Source of the DNA: Candidatus Rokuibacteriota bacterium
GTDB lineage: Bacteria; Methylomirabilota; Methylomirabilia; Rokubacteriales; CSP1-6
Length of the DNA stretch: 33,933 bases
Assembly: GCA_023249095.1 (NCBI GenBank)
Contig: JAHFDK010000035.1
Span: 1 to 33,933 of the forward strand
Direction: 5' to 3'
The translations under genes and the position numbers were made by a program. Every line of letters begins with the position of its first letter. The first letter of the stretch is position 1. Positions 16,744 through 22,654 of this stretch are shown one piece after another. The notes under the pieces were generated by a model. The model saw only the letters and a list, made by a program, of their open reading frames with translations. It did not search any database and was not told the origin of the DNA.

Positions 16744-17640
16744 GTGAGCGGGACGACCGGCATCGTCGTCGCCTGCCCGTGCGGCGAGGTCTACGAAGTG
16801 CGGCCGGAATACGCGGGCCGGCTCCTCGAGTGTCCCTCGTGCCGGCGGCACCTGCGGGCGGGCCAGACGCCGAGCGCGTCCCGCGCGCCCGCCCCTGGCG
16901 TCGATCCCGCCTTCGACCGCGACGTCTTCCTTCTCCGCGAGCGCATCTTCACGATCACCTCGAAGTACGAGGTCTGGGCGGAGGCCGGCACGCCGATCCT
17001 CTACGTGGAGCGGCCGACCTATCCGATCCGGACCCTCGTGGCCTACGTCGTCGCGATCATTGCGACGCTGGTGGTCACGGGATGGGTCGCGGCGCCCCTC
17101 GGGCGCGATGGTGGCGAGTTGCTGTTCCTGCTCGTGTTCCCCCTGGCGGCCTTCGTCTTCCTCGTGGTGTCGATGTCCCTGCGCCCGCTCCGCCACGTGA
17201 CGATCTACCGCGACGAATCGCGGGGGGAACCACTGCTCCGGGTGCTCCAGGATCAGCGCGTCGCGCTCCTGACCCGCACCTACACAGTCGTGACGGTCGC
17301 GGGTGAGCGGCTCGCGAAGCTCCGGAAGACCTACCTGCACAACGTCATCCGCAAGCGCTGGTACGTCGCGAGCCCGGGCGGCGAGCCGCTGGCGATGGCG
17401 ATCGAGGACTCGATGGTGCTCTCGCTGCTCCGGCGCGTGCTCGGCCCGTTCTTCGGCTTCCTCCGCACCAACTTCATCTTCGTGCGGGGCCGGGACGAAG
17501 AGATCTTCGGCGAGTTCAACCGCAAGTTCACGCTGCTCGACCGCTACGTGCTCGACCTCTCCGCGGACGCCGGGCGGACGTTCGACCGTCGGATCGCGCT
17601 AGCGCTCGGCGTCATGCTCGACAGCGGGGAGCGCCGCTGA
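16744..17640 (+). CDS. zinc-ribbon, scramblase/LURP-one-like membrane protein
   Basis: A 298-aa protein from GTG 16744. Residues 11-33 form a zinc ribbon (C11, C13, C30, C33). From about 60 a tubby/LURP-one/scramblase-like fold begins (FLLRERIFTITSKYEVWAEAG), is interrupted by two membrane helices (about 97-118 and 126-146), and resumes with HVTIYRD, RVLQDQRVALLTRTYTVV and RKRWYVASPGGEPLAMAIED. It ends in DRRIALALGVMLDSGERR, a C-terminal helix typical of phospholipid-scramblase-like proteins. Function in bacteria is unknown; lipid binding is a family-level guess. It overlaps the rhomboid protease gene by one base (TGATG), so the two are probably made together. Confidence 0.68.
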   Translation: MSGTTGIVVACPCGEVYEVRPEYAGRLLECPSCRRHLRAGQTPSASRAPAPGVDPAFDRDVFLLRERIFTITSKYEVWAEAGTPILYVERPTYPIRTLVAYVVAIIATLVVTGWVAAPLGRDGGELLFLLVFPLAAFVFLVVSMSLRPLRHVTIYRDESRGEPLLRVLQDQRVALLTRTYTVVTVAGERLAKLRKTYLHNVIRKRWYVASPGGEPLAMAIEDSMVLSLLRRVLGPFFGFLRTNFIFVRGRDEEIFGEFNRKFTLLDRYVLDLSADAGRTFDRRIALALGVMLDSGERR

Positions 17641-18392
17641 TGGCCACCGCACCCGAGCAGCCGCTGCGCATCACGCCTGACATGCTCCTCTCGCGCCGCA
17701 TCGACTTCGAGCGGCGGATGCGGCGCCTTCCGCCAGTGACCGTGGTGATCCTCGTGGTGCTGGTCGTGACCTTCCTGGTGGAGGTCAGGGTCGGCGCGCT
17801 CGCGTCGCGCGAAGCGATCGTCGCGATGGGCGCGCTCGCGCGCGAGCGCGTGGCCGCGGGCGAGTACTGGCGCCTCCTGACCGCCCCCTGGCTCCACGGC
17901 GGCGTGGACCACCTGGTCGGCAACGGGATCGCGCTCTTCATCCTGGGCATGCTGTGCGAGGCTGCGTTCGGCCGCGCCCAGTTCGTCCTGCTCTACGTGC
18001 TGAGCGGGCTGGCGGGCTCCCTGGTGAGCCTCGCGGTCAGCGTCGGGCCGTCGGTGGGTGCCTCCGGCGCGATCTTCGGCCTGCAGGGCGCCGCGATCAT
18101 GCTCTTTCGGCTCCACCGCGATCGCTTGCTCGTGCGGGACCGGCGGGTCGGCTTCGTGCTGCTCGTCTGGGCGATCTACTCGATCGTCGGCGGGCTCATG
18201 CAGCCATTCATCGACAACGGCGCCCACATCGGCGGCGCGCTCGGCGGCGCGCTCATCGCGCGCCGGCTCCACCCGGTGGTGCTCTCACCGCTCCCGCCCG
18301 AGCGCGCGGCCGCGCTCCGCCGCTGGCTCTGGCTCGTCGCCGCCCTGCTGGCCGCGGCGCTCGTCGGCTGGAGCCGTCGAGGCTCCCTCTGA
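17640..18392 (+). CDS. rhomboid-family intramembrane serine protease
   Basis: A 250-aa membrane protease that cleaves other proteins within or near their transmembrane segments. The start ATG 17640 shares its A with the upstream stop. About six helices are visible. The catalytic dyad is recognisable: Ser142 in the GxSG motif (GASGAIFG, 140-147) and His196 in AHIGGALGG; HGGVDHLVGN (86-95) supplies the conserved His/Asn of helix 2. The N-terminal 30 residues are cytoplasmic. Co-transcription with the zinc-ribbon membrane protein suggests that this protein could be a substrate or partner, but this is only inferred. Confidence 0.9.
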   Translation: MATAPEQPLRITPDMLLSRRIDFERRMRRLPPVTVVILVVLVVTFLVEVRVGALASREAIVAMGALARERVAAGEYWRLLTAPWLHGGVDHLVGNGIALFILGMLCEAAFGRAQFVLLYVLSGLAGSLVSLAVSVGPSVGASGAIFGLQGAAIMLFRLHRDRLLVRDRRVGFVLLVWAIYSIVGGLMQPFIDNGAHIGGALGGALIARRLHPVVLSPLPPERAAALRRWLWLVAALLAAALVGWSRRGSL

Positions 18393-18405
18393 TCTTCGGG
18401 AGGTG

Positions 18406-18434
18406 TCGGAGGGGGCCGTCGAGGTCCCCTCTGA
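18406..18434. terminator. stem-loop between convergent genes
   Basis: A 12-bp stem (18406-18417 with 18423-18434, two G-U pairs when read as RNA) closes a 5-nt loop. It lies between the rhomboid stop (18392) and the convergent peptidase stop (18441). There is no T-run on the plus side. Position and symmetry suggest a two-way terminator. Confidence 0.55.
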
Positions 18435-18440
18435 CTGTGA

Positions 18441-19391
18441 TTAGAGGTCGCGCGCCGCGGGGAGGCCCGCGAGCGACGTCGCGGCCCGCACGCCGCGCGC
18501 GATCGCGCGAGCGACTGCGTCCGCCGCCGCGAGACCCAACCGGGTGAGGTCAGCGCGCCGATCACCGGCGGACAGCGCGAAGAGGGTGTCGCCGTCGAAC
18601 GCGGTGTGGGGCGGGGACAGCGCGCGCGCGAAGCCGAGCATCCCGAGCGCCGCGAGCTTCCCAGCCTCGGTCTTGGCCAGCCGCGCGTTGGTGGCGATGA
18701 CACCGATGGTCGTGTTCCCGGGCGCGGCGAAGCGCTCGAGGGCGCCGCCGGTGGCGAGCACCTGTGCGGAGTCGATGAGCCGATGGCCGTCGGGCGCCTC
18801 GCGGGCGCCGGCGATGAGCGCGCCCGTGTCGGGATCGCGCACGTCGCCGACGGCGTTCACCGCCACGAGCGCGCCGACCACGACGTCGCCGAGCCTCGCC
18901 GAGGCGCTCCCGATCCCGCCGCGCATGGCCCGGCCGATGCGGTGCACCTTGCCGACGGTCGCGCCCGTGCCCGCCCCCACGTTGCCCTCGGCGACGGGCC
19001 CGGCCGCCGCGTTGGCGGCGGCCTCGTAGCCCATCTCACGGGTGGGGCGTGCACGACTGTCGCCGACGCTGAGGTCGAAGAGGAACGCGCCCGGGACGTG
19101 CGGCACGACGGTCGGCCCCGCCGCGAAGCCCTGGCCGCGCGCCTCGAGCCAGCGCATCACGCCCCAGATCGCCTCGCCGCCGAAACGGCTGCCGCCGCCG
19201 AGGACGACGCCGTTCACGGTCGGCACGAGGTGGCGGGGGTCGAGATAGTCGAGTCCGACGACGTCGTTCGCGCCGCCCCGCAGCTCGACGCCGCAGACCG
19301 CGGGATCGTCGCACAGCACCACCGTGACGCCGGTGAGGCCGGTGAGATCCGTCGCGTGACCGACGCGGATTCCCGGGACGTCGGTGATCAG
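18441..19391 (-). CDS. P1-family (DmpA/BapA-type) aminopeptidase
   Basis: A 316-aa member of the self-processing Ntn-like P1 (S58) peptidases, which release N-terminal D- or L-amino acids or beta-amino acids from peptides. Family marks: ITDVPGIRVGHATD at the N-terminus, GVELRGGAND, VVLGGGSRFGGEAIWG, GNVGAGTGATVGK, and GNTTIGVIATNA, where the internal cleavage leaves a Thr/Ser nucleophile. No ATG, GTG or TTG in this frame lies near the expected N-terminus. The best start is CTG at 19391, which overlaps the upstream stop as CTGA and gives a protein beginning at the conserved ITDVPG. A far-upstream start would run antiparallel through other coding sequence and add ~400 unrelated residues, so it is rejected. 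Third gene of a minus-strand operon. Confidence 0.85.
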   Translation of the reverse strand: MITDVPGIRVGHATDLTGLTGVTVVLCDDPAVCGVELRGGANDVVGLDYLDPRHLVPTVNGVVLGGGSRFGGEAIWGVMRWLEARGQGFAAGPTVVPHVPGAFLFDLSVGDSRARPTREMGYEAAANAAAGPVAEGNVGAGTGATVGKVHRIGRAMRGGIGSASARLGDVVVGALVAVNAVGDVRDPDTGALIAGAREAPDGHRLIDSAQVLATGGALERFAAPGNTTIGVIATNARLAKTEAGKLAALGMLGFARALSPPHTAFDGDTLFALSAGDRRADLTRLGLAAADAVARAIARGVRAATSLAGLPAARDL

Positions 19392-20440
19392 GGCTTCCGG
19401 CTCACGTCGGAGGCGCTCAGCCGTCCCGCCGCGACTTCCGAGGCCAGCTCGAGGGCGCGCTGGGCGAGCGCCCGCGCGAGCGGATGGCGGAGAGGCTCGG
19501 CTTCGCTCTCGGCGAACGCCGCGGCCGCGGCCGCCGCGGTCGCCGCTGGCTCGGGCCGGCCCGTGGCGCTGAAGATCCAGGACATCTCGGCGAGCCGCCG
19601 CGCCCAGCGGCGCCGCGCCGCGGGCGCGAACTCGCGCTCGACCACGCGCGCGAGGATCGCCTCCTGGCGCTCGGCCTTGATCTGGTCGGAGACCACGAGG
19701 CGACTCTGGCGCGCCTCTTCTATCTCGAGCGCGTCGCTCTGGACCGTCTCGGGGTCGAGGAACCAGCCCGCCATCTCGGGGAGCGCGAGCAGCTCTGCCG
19801 AGCGGGCGAGGAGCATGGGGTCGGCGACCGCCGCGGCCGGCGGCTCGGCGGCCGTGATCTCCGCGAAGAACGGCTGCCAGCGCCCGAACTCGGATGGCGG
19901 CGAGGTCCCGCGCTCCCGATGAATCTGAAGACCTTCGGCCACGAGGCCGACGGCGCGCGCGGGCTCGGTCTCGACCCACGGGAGCTTCTGCGCCGAGCGG
20001 AGCGAGGCCAGCTCCGCCTCGAGCCGCCGCTTCGTGATCTCTCCGCCTGCGACCTCGGTGATTCCGACGACGTCGTTGAGGATGAGCGAGCAGAGCGCGC
20101 CGCCGCCGTACGGGCCTTCGAACAGGATCCACGCGGCCCGCGACCCGCTGCCGTCGATGCCCGAGAGCCAGGCGCGCACGGCGCGCGAGGCCCGACGCTG
20201 GACCACGGGCGCCGGCGGCGGGGGGGGGGCCGGCATCACGCCCCGCTGTGAGAGACGATAAAGGGCTCGCTTCGCGGCTCGGCGCACCGCGCGGTCCGCG
20301 GCGCCCCCGGCGAGCCCGCTCAGGGCCGGAAGGGCTCCCGCTCCGTGCTCGTTCGCGAATGCGCGGAGTCGCTCGTCGAGGACGTCCTCGGGCAGGCCAC
20401 GCAGCGATGCCGGGTCGAGGCTCGCGACTGGATCCGTCAT
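19388..20440 (-). CDS. hypothetical protein with proline-rich linker
   Basis: A 350-aa protein I do not recognise. It starts at ATG 20440 in an ATGA overlap with the upstream gene and ends in the CTGA overlap with the peptidase. The first ~70 residues look helical (LRGLPEDVLDERLRAFANEH). A run of prolines follows (PAPPPPPAPVV), encoded by a 10-bp homopolymer of G/C at 20220-20229. The rest is mostly helical with Ala-rich stretches near the C-terminus (AATAAAAAAAFAE). FEGPYGGGALCSLILNDVVG near 120-140 is the only strand-like segment. No signal peptide. It may be a scaffold or adaptor; there is no direct evidence of function. Confidence 0.72.
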   Translation of the reverse strand: MTDPVASLDPASLRGLPEDVLDERLRAFANEHGAGALPALSGLAGGAADRAVRRAAKRALYRLSQRGVMPAPPPPPAPVVQRRASRAVRAWLSGIDGSGSRAAWILFEGPYGGGALCSLILNDVVGITEVAGGEITKRRLEAELASLRSAQKLPWVETEPARAVGLVAEGLQIHRERGTSPPSEFGRWQPFFAEITAAEPPAAAVADPMLLARSAELLALPEMAGWFLDPETVQSDALEIEEARQSRLVVSDQIKAERQEAILARVVEREFAPAARRRWARRLAEMSWIFSATGRPEPAATAAAAAAAFAESEAEPLRHPLARALAQRALELASEVAAGRLSASDVSRKP

Positions 20441-20967
20441 CCGAAGCGGAGCTGGAAGAACGGGTGCCGAGGGTGATCGACGAAGTAGACCCGACGCGCG
20501 TAGTCGAGGGTTCCAGCGTAGCGCTCGAACTGGTCGGCGAGCCTGCGATAGAGCGGCGCCGCGGCGGCTGTGGCACGCGAGCTCGCACGGCCGTGCTCGG
20601 ACACGAAGTGATAAGCGCGTTTGCCCTGGGCGACGTAGTAGCCGGTGGACGCTGTGCGCTCGACACGCTCGCGAAAGATGCCGGTCATGAAAAGCGTGAA
20701 ATCGCCGACGTGCCGGCACACCGTGACTTCGTGTTCCGGCTGGAAGTGCGCTGGATCTTCCCAGACCGCTTGCGTCTCGAGGAGCAGATCGACGACGGTC
20801 TCGAGCCGTGGCATCACGAGGCCGCAGGGATAGAGGTTCTCGGTGCGCGCAAAGCGAGTCAGCAGGTCGGCGAGGTACGGCGAGGCCGGATCGTTGCCGA
20901 GCGCCAGGTCGTGGAAGCTCGCCTGGAGCGCCCGATCGAAGAAGGCGCGCAACTCCACATCTGGCAT
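20437..20967 (-). CDS. hypothetical protein, first gene of the peptidase operon
   Basis: A 176-aa soluble protein from ATG 20967 that I cannot assign. It is predicted mostly helical: MPDVELRAFFDRALQASFHDLALG, SPYLADLLTRFART, VVDLLLETQAVW. The central EHEVTVCRHVGDFTLFMTGIFRERVER and GYYVAQGKRAYHFVSEH segments hold one cysteine and several histidines but no known metal motif. The C-terminus VYFVDHPRHPFFQLRFG is distinctive. Its stop overlaps the next start (ATGA). Expression probably starts from the palindrome-containing gap shared with the divergent gene at 21004. Confidence 0.72.
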   Translation of the reverse strand: MPDVELRAFFDRALQASFHDLALGNDPASPYLADLLTRFARTENLYPCGLVMPRLETVVDLLLETQAVWEDPAHFQPEHEVTVCRHVGDFTLFMTGIFRERVERTASTGYYVAQGKRAYHFVSEHGRASSRATAAAAPLYRRLADQFERYAGTLDYARRVYFVDHPRHPFFQLRFG

Positions 20968-20969
20968 GA

Positions 20970-20995
20970 TAGCAAATTCTCAAATTTGCTAGAAT
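20970..20995. promoter_or_regulatory. AT-rich palindromic operator and -10 box
   Basis: Perfect 9-bp inverted arms TAGCAAATT / AATTTGCTA (20970-20978 and 20983-20991) flank the 4-nt spacer CTCA. They lie in the 36-bp gap between divergent genes. In this GC-rich setting such an AT-rich palindrome stands out and looks like a dimeric regulator site. TAGAAT at 20990-20995 is a likely -10 for the plus-strand gene, 8 nt before GTG 21004; GAGAAT on the minus strand could serve the other. A regulator bound here would control both directions. Confidence 0.62.
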
Positions 20996-21003
20996 CCGAG
21001 CCC

Positions 21004-21315
21004 GTGGTGGACCGCCCGGGCACCAAGATTCCGTGGTTCCTCGTCGCCGCGAGCATCGTGCTCGTCCTGGTGGTCCTCTACCTGCTCTTCATCGGCTACC
21101 TGCCGGCCAAGCAGCGGGTCGCCAGCCTCGAAGCCGAGCTGAAGGATCTCTACAAACGCGAGGCGGAGCTGCAGACGAAGATCGCGCAGCAGGACCAGCG
21201 GCACGCGCTCCGCGAGCGGCAGATCGCGGCGCTCACGTCCGAGCGCGACACGCTCATCCGGCGTCTCGAGGAACTCGAGCGGTTGCTCGGGACCGGCCGT
21301 AGCCCGCGGCGCTGA
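21004..21315 (+). CDS. small single-pass membrane protein with coiled coil
   Basis: A 103-aa protein starting at GTG 21004 (GTG 21007 is also possible). After a short N-terminus there is one membrane helix (about 8-30, PWFLVAASIVLVLVVLYLLF). A long heptad-like helix follows (VASLEAELKDLYKREAELQTKIAQ... to RLEELERLL), i.e. a coiled coil on the far side of the membrane or in the cytoplasm depending on orientation. The overall plan resembles FtsL/FtsB-type or SlyX-like small anchors, but no family signature is definite. It shares its regulatory gap with the divergent three-gene operon. Confidence 0.65.
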   Translation: MVDRPGTKIPWFLVAASIVLVLVVLYLLFIGYLPAKQRVASLEAELKDLYKREAELQTKIAQQDQRHALRERQIAALTSERDTLIRRLEELERLLGTGRSPRR

Positions 21316-21342
21316 CGACCGGCGCGTCCCGAGGCGCTGCCC

Positions 21343-21383
21343 GCGGAGCCGCAGGCGCCGGGTGCGGAGCCGGCGGCGCCGGG
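21343..21383. repeat. two tandem 20-bp GC-rich units
   Basis: GCGGAGCCGCAGGCGCCGGG (21343-21362) is repeated with two changes at 21364-21383 after a single T. The pair lies just left of repeat-core copy 3, in the non-coding gap between two convergent genes. Confidence 0.6.
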
Positions 21384-21398
21384 CCGTGGTGCGGCGGG

Positions 21399-21502
21399 GG
21401 TCGACCGGACCACGCGGCACGCGTGCGCTGCCCCGGGGCGGCTGGGCTCCATCCGGGCACGCCGCACCCGCCGTCACGTGGCGGGAACGGGTCCTGGTTT
21501 CT
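21399..21502. repeat. repeat core, copy 3 (without arms)
   Basis: This stretch aligns with the cores of the two palindromic elements at 8.2-8.65 kb, in the same orientation as copy 1: it shares CCACGCGGCACGCG, GGCTGGGCTCCATCC and GGGAACGGGTC. Unlike those copies it has no matching inverted arms in the adjoining bases. It lies between the convergent coiled-coil gene and hisC, i.e. at a double 3' end, which would suit a transcription-ending or mRNA-stabilising structure. Confidence 0.75.
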
Positions 21503-21513
21503 CGGGCGGAAGA

Positions 21514-22587
21514 CTAGAACAGGGACAGGAGCTTTTCGTTCGTCTCGCGGAGTCCGACCGAGAACCGGAGGTGCCCGGGGAAACCTATGCCGGCGCCGTC
21601 GCGGACCAGAATACCTGCCTCCAGGAGTCGCGCGCGAAGCGCCGCGGGGTCGGGGACGGCGACGAGCAGGAAGTTCGCGTGCGAGCGCGGAAACGGATAG
21701 CCCCGCTTCGTCAGCTCCGCGCTGAGAAAGGCCCGCTCCTCGATCACGAGCCGGCGCGTGCGCTCCAGGTGTTCCTGGTCCTCCAGTGCCGCCAGCGCCG
21801 CGACCTGGCCGAGGCGGTTGACATTGTAGGGGGCGCGGACGCGATTGAGGCGGTCGATCGTCTCGGTGCTCGCCGCCGCGTACCCCACGCGCAGTCCGGC
21901 CAGCCCGGCGATCTTCGAGAAGGTGCGGAGCACGATGAGGCGCGGGTAACGCGCGAGCAGCGTGACGCCGTCGGGGTAGTCGGACGCGTCGCAGAAGTCG
22001 CGGTACGCCTCGTCCAGGATGACGAGGGGCGCGTTCGCCCCCAGTGCCTCGAGGAAGGCGAGCAAAGCGCCGCGGCGGATGATCGTCGTCGCGGGGTTGT
22101 GCGGCGAGCAGAGCATCACCGCCTTCGTCCGATCCGTCACCTTGCGGCGCACGTCGTCCAGGTCAGTGTCGTACTCGGCGAGCGGGCTGGGCACGACGCG
22201 GGCGCCGGCGAGCGTCGCCCCGAGCGCGTACGGCTCGAAGGAGGGCTCCGGCACGATCACCTCGTCGCCCGGCTCGAACGCCGCCGCCGCGACGAGCGCG
22301 ATCAGCTCGTCCGCGCCGTTGCCGACGACGAGCTGGTCGGCCCGGACGCCGAGGCGCCGCGCCAGAGCCTCGCGCAGGGCGGTCGAGCCGCCGTCGGGAT
22401 AGAGGTGCATGCGCGCCGCCTCGCGCGCGACAGCGGCCACGGCCCGTGGCGAAGGGCCGAGGGGGTTCTCGTTGGCCGAGAGCCGGACGAGGTCGGGCCG
22501 CCCGAGCTCTTCGGCCAGGCTCTCGAGCGGCGGGCCCGCGTCGTAGGGGGTGAGCGCGTCGAGGACCGACCGCCAGAGTCGTCTCAC
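21514..22587 (-). CDS. hisC: histidinol-phosphate aminotransferase
   Basis: A 357-aa PLP enzyme of fold type I that transaminates imidazole-acetol phosphate in histidine synthesis; relatives also act on aromatic amino acids. The sequence has the HisC pattern: VRLSANENPLGPSP near 35, MHLYPDGGSTALREAL, NGADELIAL, SPHNPATT, VILDEAYRDF, and the PLP-lysine motif TFSKIAGLAGLRVGY. The start is GTG 22587; an upstream ATG is closed by a stop within three codons. No ribosome-binding site is seen, but TAGAAT lies 6 nt before the start, consistent with a leaderless message. No other his gene is nearby. Specificity for histidinol phosphate is likely but not certain. Confidence 0.88.
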   Translation of the reverse strand: MRRLWRSVLDALTPYDAGPPLESLAEELGRPDLVRLSANENPLGPSPRAVAAVAREAARMHLYPDGGSTALREALARRLGVRADQLVVGNGADELIALVAAAAFEPGDEVIVPEPSFEPYALGATLAGARVVPSPLAEYDTDLDDVRRKVTDRTKAVMLCSPHNPATTIIRRGALLAFLEALGANAPLVILDEAYRDFCDASDYPDGVTLLARYPRLIVLRTFSKIAGLAGLRVGYAAASTETIDRLNRVRAPYNVNRLGQVAALAALEDQEHLERTRRLVIEERAFLSAELTKRGYPFPRSHANFLLVAVPDPAALRARLLEAGILVRDGAGIGFPGHLRFSVGLRETNEKLLSLF

Positions 22588-22593
22588 CCGGTC

Positions 22594-22646
22594 ATTCTAG
22601 TAAGTCTGCATCGCATTTGACAGTCTTCGTCCCGGATTGTTAGGCT
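22594..22646. promoter_or_regulatory. divergent hisC/glnD promoter region
   Basis: For glnD: a perfect -35 TTGACA (22617-22622), an 18-nt spacer, and TAGGCT (22641-22646) preceded by TGT as an extended -10; transcription would start at or just before the GTG/ATG. For hisC (minus): TAGAAT at 22599-22594, 6 nt before its GTG. The two promoters share the same short gap, so their activities may interfere. Confidence 0.6.
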
Positions 22647-22654
22647 CCTTTGTG

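Noticed and set aside
18441..20666. A single 741-aa minus-strand frame joining the peptidase to upstream sequence.
   Set aside because: The upstream 420 residues are low-complexity Arg/Ala/Pro translation of another gene's alternative frame; the peptidase family begins at ITDVPG.
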